From the NCBI RefSeq assembly GCF_016735675.1, contig NZ_JAERSG010000004.1, positions 186,001 to 250,000 of the forward strand: DNA of 64,000 bases. The letters run 5' to 3'. Positions 32,711 to 40,670 of the stretch are shown piece after piece (the stretch's first letter is position 1; every line of letters starts with the position of its first letter). The position numbers were made by a program, and so were the translations under genes. The notes below the pieces were generated by a model, which searched no databases, was not told the DNA's origin, and saw only the letters and a program-made list of their open reading frames with translations. The DNA comes from Nocardioides baculatus. GTDB taxonomy: Bacteria; Actinomycetota; Actinomycetes; Propionibacteriales; Nocardioidaceae.

Positions 32711-33091
32711 ATGCAGACTGACCCCATGACCGAGACGTTGGGCGCCCGCTTCGCGCACGCTGTCGCCGAGAAGGACGAGGCCGCGCTCCGTGCCCTGCTC
32801 GCCGACGACGTGGACTTCCGCGGGCTGACGCCCGGGCGCACGTGGGAGGGCACCGGTCCCGACGACGTGGTCACGGTCCTGCTCGGCTCGTGGTTCGAGG
32901 AGTCCGACCGGATCGAGCGGGTGGTCGAGGTGTCCGAGCGCGACGACGTCGTCGACACCTCGCACGTGAGCTACCGCTTCGAGCTCGCGAACGACAACGG
33001 CTCCTACGTCGCCGAGCAGCAGGCCTACTACCGCGGCGGCGAGACCATCGAGCACCTGCGGATCATGTGCTCGGGATTCCGCCCGCGCTGA
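32711..33091 (+). CDS. SnoaL/NTF2-like small protein
   Basis: A 126-residue protein with an NTF2-like cone fold: FAHAVAEKDEAALRALLADDVDFRGLTPG, then WEGTGPDDVVTVLLGSWFEE and beta strands ending EHLRIMCSGF. Such proteins range from cyclases/isomerases to binding proteins; none is indicated. The ATG at 32711 has a GGAGGG site, while an ATG at 32726 (MTETLGARF) starts at the usual family position. The last 29 bp overlap the convergent flavoprotein gene. Confidence 0.75.
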   Translation: MQTDPMTETLGARFAHAVAEKDEAALRALLADDVDFRGLTPGRTWEGTGPDDVVTVLLGSWFEESDRIERVVEVSERDDVVDTSHVSYRFELANDNGSYVAEQQAYYRGGETIEHLRIMCSGFRPR

Positions 33092-34001
33092 TCCTCGCCG
33101 CGAGCGCGCGTCCCAGCGACGTGCCCGACACCCAGGCCGTCTCGACCTTGGGCCTCGGTCCCCAGCCGTCGCCGCACACACCGACGAGCGGCTCACCGTC
33201 GACCAGGGCGTACGGTGCCTCGCGCTCGCCGGTCGGACGGGCGAAGGTCCAGCGGTGGACGTGGACCTCCTCCGGCTCGCCGACGTCGAGCAGGCGGCGT
33301 ACGGCTGCGACCAGCGCCGGCGCCGCGCCAGCCGGGTCGTCGAGGTGCCGCGCGGCGCGTGCGGGCGTCGAGTGCGCCACCAGCACGGGTGCGTCGTCAC
33401 CGCGACGACGACCGTCGTCGGCGATCCAGGCGACGTCGGGGTCGTCGTTGACGAAGGCGCCGTCGAGGTCCCACCCGCGCTCCGGCCAGCGTGCGGCAAG
33501 GGCGAGCACCGGCTCCCACTCCCGGTCCAGGACCTCGGAGACCGGGTGGTCGCCGACGAGCCGCCGGGCCTGCGGGTCCGGCATCGCGAGCACGACGGTC
33601 CTCGCACCGAGCTCGGCCAGGTCAGCCACCTCCCGGCGCTCGACGTCGAGGTCCTGCGCCAGGTCCTCCACCAGCGAACGCAGGCCATGGGTGGCGCCCC
33701 ACCGGACCGGCCCGGTCGTGGTGCGCGTTCCGTCGTCCCCCAGGACGGTGAAGCTCTCGGTCCAGGCGCGCGCCAGGCCGCGCGCGGCCCAGTCGTCGAC
33801 GACGGCCGCGAAGCCCGGGTCGTCGACCGTGAAGTACGACGCACCGAGGTCGACCGGGCGGCCCCACAGCCGCTTCGACGCCATCCGGCCGCCGGGCACG
33901 TACCCGCGGTCGAGCAGCCGGACGTCCACGCCCGACGCCCGGAGCTCCCGGGCGCAGGCGACGCCCGCGAGACCGGCGCCGAGGACCACGACGTCGCTCA
34001 C
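33063..34001 (-). CDS. Renalase-like FAD/NAD(P)-dependent oxidoreductase
   Basis: A 312-residue flavoprotein starting (V)SDVVVLGAGLAGVACARELRASG, a dinucleotide-binding GxGxxG fold, with RLLDRGYVPGGRMASKR and VDLGASYFTVDDPGF, both typical of the renalase-like COG3380 group. The C-terminal GVCGDGWGPRPKVETAWVSG is the second FAD-contact segment. Known renalases oxidise aberrant isomers of NAD(P)H; that activity is plausible here. GTG at 34001 overlaps the upstream oxidoreductase stop by 4 bp. The 3' end overlaps the convergent NTF2-like gene by 29 bp. Confidence 0.82.
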   Translation of the reverse strand: MSDVVVLGAGLAGVACARELRASGVDVRLLDRGYVPGGRMASKRLWGRPVDLGASYFTVDDPGFAAVVDDWAARGLARAWTESFTVLGDDGTRTTTGPVRWGATHGLRSLVEDLAQDLDVERREVADLAELGARTVVLAMPDPQARRLVGDHPVSEVLDREWEPVLALAARWPERGWDLDGAFVNDDPDVAWIADDGRRRGDDAPVLVAHSTPARAARHLDDPAGAAPALVAAVRRLLDVGEPEEVHVHRWTFARPTGEREAPYALVDGEPLVGVCGDGWGPRPKVETAWVSGTSLGRALAARISAGGIPST

Positions 34002-35221
34002 AGCAGCGCCTCCGCAGCGCGCTGGCCGCTGACGAGGGCACCCTGGATCGATCCGGTGTCCTGGTGGTCGCCGCACACGACGAGGTCGCCGACCTGCACG
34101 GGCCGGCGGAGCGTGAAGGGCGGCTCCTGCACGGGCAGTGCGTGCGGGACCTCGTGCCGTACGACGACCTCCCACCGGGACGCGTCGGTCCCGAGGAGGT
34201 CGCCGGCGTGGCGCCGCATCGACGCCTCGTCCGTGTCGCGGCCCGGCCCGAGGAGGGCCGAGCCCTCGACCAGGTGGCGACCGGCGGGGGCGTACGACGG
34301 TGCCGCGCGCGACACCACGGCCGCGTTGACCAGCGGGCCGGTCGGGCTCTGCCTGCCGTCGACGTGGACCAGGTCGGTGCTCGGGGCCTCGGGCGCGGAC
34401 CACCAGACGGTGACGACGCCCTTCGTGGCGGGCGTCGGACGCCCGGTGAGCCCGGCCGCAGCGACCGCGTCGGTCGCGACCACGACGTGGTCGGCGCTCC
34501 ACGTCCCGTCGTCGTTCTCGACGGTCGTGCCGGTGACCCGGCGGGCCGGCTGGCCGAGTCGGACCCGGTCGCCGAGCGGTGCGGCCAGCTGACGCGGCAG
34601 TGCGGCCATCCCGTCCGACGGGAGGGACGGCACGCCGCGGGCGAACATCCACGCGAGCAGCAGCGCATAGCGGTCGGCGGTGCTGCCGTCGTCCTCGAGG
34701 ACGACCCCCGAGAGGAACCGGTCCACGACCCGCCGGAGCAGGCCGTCCACGCCGGCCCCGTCGAGCGCGACCCGCCTGGCCACGTCGGCGCGTCGCCCGA
34801 CGACCTCGGACAGCGGGCGACCCGGCCGCGGTCGCACGAGCGGCGCGGCCCATCGGGCAAGCGCCGCCACCTCCGCAGGGCGCCGGCCCGCGACGCGCAG
34901 GGTGGCGGGGAGGAGGCCCGGGCTGCGGAGCGGGTGGCCGAGGACGGCGAGCTCCTCGTCCGTACGCGCCGCGATCCCGGCCCCGAAGGGCCGGAGCCGC
35001 AGCGCGTCCAGGTCCACCCAGCGGCGTACGGCCGGGTAGGCGGGGTTGAGCACCTGGAAGCCGCGGTCGGTGAGGAAGCCGTCGACCCGGTCGGTGCGGA
35101 TCCGCCCGCCGACCTCGTCCGCGGCCTCGAGGACCACGACGTCGCGACCGGCGTCCTGCAGCACCCGGGCGCACCGGAGGCCGGCCAGGCCTGCTCCCAC
35201 GACCACGACGTCGGCTCTCAT
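33998..35221 (-). CDS. FAD-dependent amine-oxidase-fold oxidoreductase
   Basis: A 407-residue flavoprotein with N-terminal ADVVVVGAGLAGLRCARVLQDAG, the EAADEVGGRIRTDRVDGFLTDRGFQVL motif of protoporphyrinogen oxidase / phytoene desaturase / monoamine oxidase-like enzymes, and a C-terminal VCGDHQDTGSIQGALVSGQRAAE FAD motif. No carotenoid genes surround it, so the substrate is open. It is co-translated with the renalase-like gene through a GTGA overlap; two FAD proteins made together may act in one reaction sequence. Confidence 0.85.
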   Translation of the reverse strand: MRADVVVVGAGLAGLRCARVLQDAGRDVVVLEAADEVGGRIRTDRVDGFLTDRGFQVLNPAYPAVRRWVDLDALRLRPFGAGIAARTDEELAVLGHPLRSPGLLPATLRVAGRRPAEVAALARWAAPLVRPRPGRPLSEVVGRRADVARRVALDGAGVDGLLRRVVDRFLSGVVLEDDGSTADRYALLLAWMFARGVPSLPSDGMAALPRQLAAPLGDRVRLGQPARRVTGTTVENDDGTWSADHVVVATDAVAAAGLTGRPTPATKGVVTVWWSAPEAPSTDLVHVDGRQSPTGPLVNAAVVSRAAPSYAPAGRHLVEGSALLGPGRDTDEASMRRHAGDLLGTDASRWEVVVRHEVPHALPVQEPPFTLRRPVQVGDLVVCGDHQDTGSIQGALVSGQRAAEALL

Positions 35222-35256
35222 GCCGCGACCCTAGCCAGCGGCACGAGAGCCTCCCG

Positions 35257-35700
35257 TCAGCTGGCGCTCGCGAGCGCCTTCAGCTCGTTGCGCGCGGCGA
35301 GGACGTCGGCCTGCTGGCGTACGACGACCTCGCGGAAGCCGGCGCTCAGATCCATCTTCAGCGCGTCCTCGTACTCCGAGACGGCGTGGTCCTCGCCGGT
35401 CTCGGCGGCCTTCAGCACGGCGTCGGGGTCGTCGCCGGAGACGGCGTCCTTGAGCGACAGCCAGCCGCGGTGCACGGCAGCGGCCACGGACCCGCTCTCG
35501 TCGACGTCGTCGCCGTACTCGTGGCCCATCTCGACGATCTCGCGCGCGAAGCCGGCGCGCTGCTGCGACAGCCTCTCCATGGTGGTGGCCCACTCGGGAC
35601 GGTCGCTGTCGCGCAGCTTGTCCGCCGCGCTGGCGTAGCCCTTCTCGCCGTCCTTCAGGGTCTCGACGAGCTCCTTGGCGGCCTTGGCGTCATCAGACAC
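35257..35700 (-). CDS. DUF2383-type four-helix stress protein
   Basis: A 147-residue, almost wholly helical protein: AAKELVETLKDGEKGYASAADKLRD at the start, the conserved ESGSVAAAVHRGWLSLKDAVSG in the middle, and AVLKAAETGEDHAVSEYEDAL near the end. This matches the PA2169/DUF2383 ferritin-like bundle family of unknown function, linked to stress in several species. It is divergent from a small PspC gene across 115 bp. A weak GGAGAG-like site precedes the ATG. Confidence 0.85.
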   Translation of the reverse strand: MSDDAKAAKELVETLKDGEKGYASAADKLRDSDRPEWATTMERLSQQRAGFAREIVEMGHEYGDDVDESGSVAAAVHRGWLSLKDAVSGDDPDAVLKAAETGEDHAVSEYEDALKMDLSAGFREVVVRQQADVLAARNELKALASAS

Positions 35701-35800
35701 GGTGTTCTCTCCTTCGTAGGGAGCTCCCCACGTTGGTCCACCCCGTCACCACGGCGGACCATCCCCGGGGGTGTGTGTCCCCGTAGGGGTGAGGGATGTG

Positions 35801-35806
35801 GGGTAC
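35801..35806 (+). promoter_or_regulatory. Possible general-stress (SigB/SigF-type) -10 element GGGTAC
   Basis: GGGTAC lies 9 bp before the start of the small PspC gene, in a G/T-rich spacer with a GTGT run about 20-30 bp upstream that could serve as a -35. Actinobacterial SigB/SigF promoters use GNNT-N14-16-GGGTAC-like elements. The divergent DUF2383 gene would fit the same regulon. The evidence is a six-base motif only. Confidence 0.3.
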
Positions 35807-35815
35807 ACATGACGC

Positions 35816-35998
35816 ATGTCCTCACTCCTCGTGCGTCCCCGTCGCGGCAAGATGATCGCGGGAGTCTGCGCCGGTCTGGCCGACCGGTTCGGCATCTCGC
35901 GTGGCCTGGTCCGGATCGTGTTCGTGATCGGCGGCATCGTCGGTGCCGGCGAGCTCGCCTACATCATCGGGTGGATCCTGATCCCCAAGGGCGAGTGA
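35816..35998 (+). CDS. Minimal PspC domain protein
   Basis: A 60-residue protein that is just a PspC domain: RPRRGKMIAGVCAGLADRFG, then SRGLVRIVFVIGGIVGAGELAYIIGWILIPKGE with two membrane helices. It is the third PspC module in the window and lacks any kinase or LiaF extension. Such minimal proteins are thought to act at the membrane in phage-shock-like responses; its partner is unknown. Confidence 0.88.
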   Translation: MSSLLVRPRRGKMIAGVCAGLADRFGISRGLVRIVFVIGGIVGAGELAYIIGWILIPKGE

Positions 35999-36018
35999 GA
36001 CGGGGATCCACTGACGAC

Positions 36019-36525
36019 ATGGCGACCCGACTGCTCCTGCTGGCGGACACCCACGTCCCGAAGCGGGCGCGCGACCTGCCCGCGGAGGTGTGGGACGCCG
36101 TCGAGCAGGCGGACGTCGTGGTGCACGCCGGCGACTGGGTCGACGTGGGGCTGCTCGACGAGCTCGAGGCGCGCTCGCGCCGGCTCGTGGCGTGCTACGG
36201 CAACAACGACCACGGCGAGCTCCGCGAGCGTCTTCCGGACGTCGCGCGGGTCTCGCTCGAGGGCCTCAGCATCGGCGTGGTGCACGAGACCGGCCAGTCC
36301 GCAGGGCGGGAGGAGCGGATGGCGGCGGCGTACGACGACCTCGACGTCCTCGTCTTCGGGCACAGCCACATCCCGTGGGACACGACCGCGGCATCCGGGT
36401 TGCGGCTGCTCAACCCGGGCTCGCCCACCGACCGCCGCCGACAGCCGCACTGCACCTACATGACGGCTCTTGCGCAGGACGGCGCGCTGTCGGAGGTCAC
36501 GCTGCACCGACTGCCGCGGCCCTAG
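36019..36525 (+). CDS. YfcE-type metallophosphoesterase
   Basis: A 168-residue calcineurin-like phosphodiesterase. The metal motifs are complete: LLLADTHVPK, VVHAGDWVD, CYGNNDHGE, VVHETGQ and LVFGHSHIPWD, followed by LLNPGSPTDRR. It is the size of the YfcE/MJ0936 family, whose members hydrolyse phosphodiesters in vitro with Mn2+. It begins 20 bp after the small PspC gene and may be co-transcribed with it. Confidence 0.92.
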   Translation: MATRLLLLADTHVPKRARDLPAEVWDAVEQADVVVHAGDWVDVGLLDELEARSRRLVACYGNNDHGELRERLPDVARVSLEGLSIGVVHETGQSAGREERMAAAYDDLDVLVFGHSHIPWDTTAASGLRLLNPGSPTDRRRQPHCTYMTALAQDGALSEVTLHRLPRP

Positions 36526-36535
36526 CCTGACAGGC

Positions 36536-36922
36536 GTGCCCGTTGCCAGGACCCGCCGTGCCCGAGCCGCGCGCAAGCGACAGCGCCGGATGGCAGGGGT
36601 CGAGCACGACCTGACGCCGGCCCAGTGGTCTGCCCTCGTCTCGGCCTGGGGTGGATGCGCCTACTGCGGTGTCACCGGACGGCCACTGCAGAAGGACTGC
36701 GTCCTTCCCATCTCGCGTGGCGGTCGCTACACGCTCCTCAACGTCGTTCCTGCCTGCGGCTCCTGCAACGCCAGCAAGTGCAACGACGAGGTCACCGGCT
36801 GGCTCCGCCGCAAGCGTCTCGACGAGCGCGCGTTCCTCACCAGGCACGCAGAGCTCCTCGCTGCGTTCGACGGCTCAGGCAGCCAGCCAGAACAGGGCTC
36901 GCTCGACACCTCGCGCAGGTGA
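36536..36922 (+). CDS. HNH-type protein with altered catalytic His
   Basis: A 128-residue protein with a basic N-terminus (RTRRARAARKRQRR) and an HNH-like zinc fold: CAYCGV, then KDCVLPISRGGRYTLLNVV, PACGSCNASK. In active HNH nucleases the first element is usually D-H-V-x-P; here Cys stands at the His position, while N in LLNVV and the two CxxC pairs remain. It may have lost nuclease activity, or Cys may serve in a subfamily. GTG at 36536 was chosen, 10 bp after the phosphoesterase stop. Confidence 0.72.
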   Translation: MPVARTRRARAARKRQRRMAGVEHDLTPAQWSALVSAWGGCAYCGVTGRPLQKDCVLPISRGGRYTLLNVVPACGSCNASKCNDEVTGWLRRKRLDERAFLTRHAELLAAFDGSGSQPEQGSLDTSRR

Positions 36923-37000
36923 GCGACTGCTCCATCCGGTTCTGCCACACACGTCCTCCGGCGCGGAGATGCACCAGCCGTCCCCGGGGTACGTGGGCGC

Positions 37001-37189
37001 ATGCTCACTCGTCAGGTCCTGGACTGCCCGGTCTGCACAGGCACCGCCTCCCTGTCGGTCGTGTTCCACGAGCACGGGGTCCTCACCCCGGGCGGCGATG
37101 CGCTCGTCACCGTCGTGGACTACAGGTGCGAGGCAGCGACGTGTTCCGTGCCCGATGCCGAGCTGCTCGCCCGACGGACCGACTCCTGA
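37001..37189 (+). CDS. Small cysteine-containing protein
   Basis: A 62-residue protein with DCPVCTG and YRCEAATCSV, two Cys pairs that could bind zinc as a ribbon. I do not recognise a family. The Shine-Dalgarno sequence is weak (GTGGGCGC before ATG). It converges with the next small gene leaving 1 bp between stops. Coding is plausible from base usage but not certain. Confidence 0.5.
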   Translation: MLTRQVLDCPVCTGTASLSVVFHEHGVLTPGGDALVTVVDYRCEAATCSVPDAELLARRTDS

Positions 37190-37190
37190 C

Positions 37191-37490
37191 CTACCCCTCG
37201 CGCCGCTCGTGCAGCCGCTGCTCGGCCTCGGCGCGGAACGCCAGGCAGGGAGCGTCCTCGTCCGGGTGCTTCTCGACCAGGTGGAAGATCCAGCGGTCCA
37301 TCGCCGCCAGGAACCCGTTGTCCGCGCCGGCGCGGTGCGTCGACCACGGACGGTGGCCGCGGGCCGTGCACGTCGCGCAGCTGATCCGGTAGAGGAACTG
37401 CTGCTCGCCGTCGAGGTCGATCTTCACGCGGGCCAGAGGACCAGCCTGGGTCCCTGCCTTGCGCTCCCGCGCTGATCGACTCGCCACCAT
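37191..37490 (-). CDS. Hypothetical protein with CxxC motif
   Basis: A 99-residue protein: basic start (ASRSARERKAG), then RVKIDLDGEQQFLYRISCATCTARGH, WIFHLVEKHPDEDAPCLAF and a charged tail. The CATC pair and the His/Cys later suggest a small zinc-binding unit. No family is recognised. It is convergent with the preceding small gene and lies 19 bp from the start-side end of the next leftward gene. Confidence 0.55.
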   Translation of the reverse strand: MVASRSARERKAGTQAGPLARVKIDLDGEQQFLYRISCATCTARGHRPWSTHRAGADNGFLAAMDRWIFHLVEKHPDEDAPCLAFRAEAEQRLHERREG

Positions 37491-37509
37491 GGGCGGACCG
37501 TACCCGCCC

Positions 37510-37800
37510 TCACTCCCGCGGCAGCACCGAGGCGGCGAGCGTCGCTCCCCCGGCGAGCAGGCCGATCAGCACGAGCACGTCGAGCCGGTCGTCGTACGGC
37601 TCCGGGTTCACCCACCACGCCGTGAGCGCGGCGACGACCACCAGCACCCCGATGACCAGGTGTGCGATCGCCCGGGGCGGTGGGCCGATCCGGCCGCGTG
37701 GGCCTGCGAGCCGGCGCTCCTCCTCGACCTTGGCCCACGCGGCGGCCTGGGCAGGCGTACGCCCGGACGGATCGCGCGGCGGTTGCTCGGCAGAGCTCAT
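37510..37800 (-). CDS. Small two-helix membrane protein
   Basis: A 96-residue protein with a charged cytoplasmic N-terminus (RTPAQAAAWAKVEEERRLAG) and two hydrophobic segments (AIAHLVIGVLVVVAALTAWWV; LDVLVLIGLLAGGATLAASVL). The ATG at 37800 removes an implausible upstream extension. It is divergent from the acyl-CoA synthetase gene, and the nested inverted repeat sits just before its start. Function unknown. Confidence 0.7.
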   Translation of the reverse strand: MSSAEQPPRDPSGRTPAQAAAWAKVEEERRLAGPRGRIGPPPRAIAHLVIGVLVVVAALTAWWVNPEPYDDRLDVLVLIGLLAGGATLAASVLPRE

Positions 37801-37815
37801 GGTGCCCAGTGTCAC

Positions 37816-37861
37816 GACGTCATACGGAGGGGGCAACCGTCGGCCCCGAGCGTATGACGTC
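37816..37861. promoter_or_regulatory. Nested inverted repeat between divergent genes
   Basis: GACGTCATACG (37816-37826) is repeated as CGTATGACGTC (37851-37861), a perfect 11-bp inverted repeat. Inside it GGGGC and GGCCCC around AACCGTC can form an inner stem. It lies upstream of both the leftward membrane protein gene and the rightward acyl-CoA synthetase gene, so it is not a terminator for either. Two operator half-sites or a structured leader are the likely readings. A tandem CAGACATC repeat follows at 37881-37896. Confidence 0.55.
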
Positions 37862-37963
37862 CCCGGAGGTGGTGCGGCACCAGACATCCAGACATCCGTC
37901 GACACCCTTGCACCGACCCGCCATGATGTGACCCCCGCCACACATGTTCGCCGAGGAGCTGCC

Positions 37964-39817
37964 ATGGCCACCGAAGTCCCCGACGACATCGCCACGGTCC
38001 GCGAGGACTACGAGGCGCGCATCCTCGGCCTGCACATGCCGGCGACGGTGCGTCAGGCGGCCGAGAGGTTCGGCGACGCGCCCGCCTTCTCCGACCGGTT
38101 CGACGTGCCTGAGGGCGAAACGTGGTCGACGATCTCGTGGGCGCAGACGTGGGAGCAGACCCAGCGCGTGGCGGCGGCGCTGATGGACCTCGGCGTCGAG
38201 AAGGGTGACCCGGTCGCGATCATGGCGGTGAACCGTACGGCGCACACGCTGGCCGACTACGGCGTGATGACGGCGGCGGCGGTCCCGATGTCGATCTACA
38301 ACACGCTCGCCCAGGACCAGGTGGCCTTCATCGCCGGCGAGTCACGACCCGTCGTGGTGATCCTCGAGGACCACGACCGCTACCAGCGCTGGGAGAAGGC
38401 GCTCGCCGACGTCGACTCGATCCGCCACGTCGTGATGCTGGCCGACGCGGACAGCGTCGACGACCCGCGGGTGATGACGTGGGACGACCTCCTCGCCCGC
38501 GGCGACGACACCAGCGGCGTCGAGGAGCGGATGGACCGGATCACCCCCGACCTGCCGGCCACCTACCTCTACACCTCGGGCACGACCGGCAACCCCAAGG
38601 GCGTCGTGCTCACCCACCACAACGTCATGTTCGAGGCCGTCTCGACGCTCGACAACGCCGGGCTGCAGGGCCCGCAGCGCACCGTCTCCTACCTGCCGCT
38701 CGCCCACATCGCCGAGCGGGTCCTGGCGACGTACGCCCCTCCGTTCCTCGGCAGCCACGTGCACGCGATCCCCGACCCCGCCGGCCTGCTCGGCGCGCTC
38801 GGTGAGGTGCACCCGACGGCGTTCTTCGGCGTCCCGCGCGTGTGGGAGAAGATCAAGACGGGCATCTCGGCCAAGCTCGCCGAGGACCCGAACCCCGACA
38901 ACCAGGAGCTGGTGAAGAACGCGATGGCCGCGGGTCTCGCGTGGACGCAGGCCCACGAGTACGGCAACGCGATGACGCCCGAGGTCGAGGAGGCCTACGC
39001 GAAGGCGGACGAGGCGATCCTCGGCTTCCTCCGGCTGCTGCTCGGGCTCGACCAGGTCGAGTGGGCGGCCAGCGCGGCCGCGCCGATGCCGCTCGAGGTG
39101 GCGAAGTTCATGGGCGGCCTCGGCCTGCGCGTGTACGACGTCTACGGCATGACCGAGACCACCGGGGCCTTCACCTCCAACGGCCCCGAGCACTTCAAGC
39201 TCGGCACCGTCGGCGTGCCCAACCCCGGGATCGAGGTGCGCCTCGACGAGGACGGGGAGATCCTCTGCCGCGGCCCGGTCAACACCCCCGGCTACCACCT
39301 CCAGGAGCAGGCGACCCGCGCGCTCATCGACGACGACGGCTGGATCCACACCGGCGACATCGGCACCGTCGACGAGGACGGCTTCTACTCGATCATCGAT
39401 CGCAAGAAGGAGCTGATCATCACCTCGGCGGGCAAGAACATCGCGCCCTCCAACATCGAGAACTACCTCAAGGAGTCGCCGATCGTCGGGCACGCGATGG
39501 CCCTCGGCGACGGCCAGTCCTACGTCGTCGCGATCCTCACCCTCGACGGCGAGATCGCGCCGCTCGTGGCCGCGAAGATGGGCGTCGAGTTCACCGACCT
39601 CGCCGACCTGTCGACCAAGCCGCAGATCCGGGCGATGACGCAGGCGGCCGTCGACGCGGCCAACGAGCGGCTCTCGCGGCCCGAGCAGGTCAAGGCGTGG
39701 GAGCTGCTCCCCGACGAGTGGACCGCGGAGTCGGAGGAGCTGACCCCGACCCTCAAGCTCAAGCGCCGCGTCGTGAAGACGAAGTACGCCGACGTGGTGG
39801 ACGCCCTCTACACGTGA
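37964..39817 (+). CDS. fadD: Long-chain acyl-CoA synthetase (AMP-forming)
   Basis: A 617-residue adenylate-forming ligase that activates fatty acids to acyl-CoA. The ATP loop YTSGTTGNPKGVVLTHHN, the YGMTETTG motif, GWIHTGDIG and DRKKELIITSAGKNIAPSNIE (hinge) are all in place, with the catalytic Lys in LKLKRRVVKTKY at the C-terminus. The length and the Leu-rich linker match bacterial FadD15-like long-chain synthetases. GAGGAG lies 6 bp before the ATG. It overlaps the following GDPD gene by 4 bp. Confidence 0.95.
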   Translation: MATEVPDDIATVREDYEARILGLHMPATVRQAAERFGDAPAFSDRFDVPEGETWSTISWAQTWEQTQRVAAALMDLGVEKGDPVAIMAVNRTAHTLADYGVMTAAAVPMSIYNTLAQDQVAFIAGESRPVVVILEDHDRYQRWEKALADVDSIRHVVMLADADSVDDPRVMTWDDLLARGDDTSGVEERMDRITPDLPATYLYTSGTTGNPKGVVLTHHNVMFEAVSTLDNAGLQGPQRTVSYLPLAHIAERVLATYAPPFLGSHVHAIPDPAGLLGALGEVHPTAFFGVPRVWEKIKTGISAKLAEDPNPDNQELVKNAMAAGLAWTQAHEYGNAMTPEVEEAYAKADEAILGFLRLLLGLDQVEWAASAAAPMPLEVAKFMGGLGLRVYDVYGMTETTGAFTSNGPEHFKLGTVGVPNPGIEVRLDEDGEILCRGPVNTPGYHLQEQATRALIDDDGWIHTGDIGTVDEDGFYSIIDRKKELIITSAGKNIAPSNIENYLKESPIVGHAMALGDGQSYVVAILTLDGEIAPLVAAKMGVEFTDLADLSTKPQIRAMTQAAVDAANERLSRPEQVKAWELLPDEWTAESEELTPTLKLKRRVVKTKYADVVDALYT

Positions 39818-40668
39818 GCCCGTTCGACCTGCAGGCCCACCGCGGGGGCGCGGGGCTCTGGCCCGAGAACACCCTCGAGGCGTTCGGCCGCGCCCTCGCG
39901 CTCGGCGTCTCGACGCTCGAGCTCGACGTCCACCTCACCGCCGAGGACGACGTGGTCGTCGCGCACGACGCGGCCCTCCACGATGCCCGCCTGATCCGCC
40001 GGCTCACCCGCGCCGACCTCCCGCCGACGATGCCGCTGCTGCGGCAGGTGGCGGCGCTCGTGCGCGAGCGCGGTGCCGACCCGGTCCGGATCAACCTCGA
40101 GATCAAGTACGACGCCGTCGACGCCGCGCAGCTCACCACGCGCGAGGCGTTCGTGGCCAAGGTCGTCGACGCGCTGCGGATCGACGGCCTGGTCGGGCGG
40201 ACCAGCATCCAGTGCTTCGACTGGGGCGTGCTCGTCCGGGTCGCGGAGGCGGAGCCGGCGCTGGAGCGCAACCTGCTCGTCTCGCCGAAGTACCTGAAGG
40301 GCAGCCCGTCCCCCTGGTTCGACGGGCTCGCGGTCGACGCCGACTTCGTGCGCACGGCGGCGAAGGAGGGCTTCACGGCGATCTCCCCGATCCACGGCTC
40401 GCCCTACACGTCGGGCGTGGACGACCCGGCATACCGGCCGTTCGCGACCGCGGCCCTCGTCGACGAGGCCCACGGAGCCGGCCTGCGCGTGATCCCGTAC
40501 GTCGTCGACGACGAGCCGACCATGCGCCACCTCGTCCGCCTCGGGGTCGACGGCCTGATCACCAACCATCCGGAGCGGCTGCGCGAGGTGATCGCGGACC
40601 AGGGGCTCGAGCTGCCGGAATCCTTTCCCGGTGGGGGCAACCACGCCGCCGCCCCGGACGTCTCCTGA
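39814..40668 (+). CDS. Glycerophosphodiester phosphodiesterase (second copy)
   Basis: A 284-residue GDPD-family protein with DLQAHRGGAGLWPENTLEAF, LELDVHLTAEDDVVVAHD and RINLEIKYD (catalytic and metal residues) and the C-terminal VDGLITNHPERLREV. It lacks a signal peptide. Start is the GTG in a GTGA overlap with fadD, so synthesis is coupled to acyl-CoA formation; both could belong to membrane-lipid turnover. It is only distantly similar to the GDPD at 19103. Confidence 0.93.
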   Translation: MSPFDLQAHRGGAGLWPENTLEAFGRALALGVSTLELDVHLTAEDDVVVAHDAALHDARLIRRLTRADLPPTMPLLRQVAALVRERGADPVRINLEIKYDAVDAAQLTTREAFVAKVVDALRIDGLVGRTSIQCFDWGVLVRVAEAEPALERNLLVSPKYLKGSPSPWFDGLAVDADFVRTAAKEGFTAISPIHGSPYTSGVDDPAYRPFATAALVDEAHGAGLRVIPYVVDDEPTMRHLVRLGVDGLITNHPERLREVIADQGLELPESFPGGGNHAAAPDVS

Positions 40669-40670
40669 GC

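Noticed and set aside
35222-35256. A tRNA or small RNA in the short intergenic gaps
   Set aside because: No cloverleaf, CCA end or T-loop sequence was found in any gap. Most gaps are under 100 bp.
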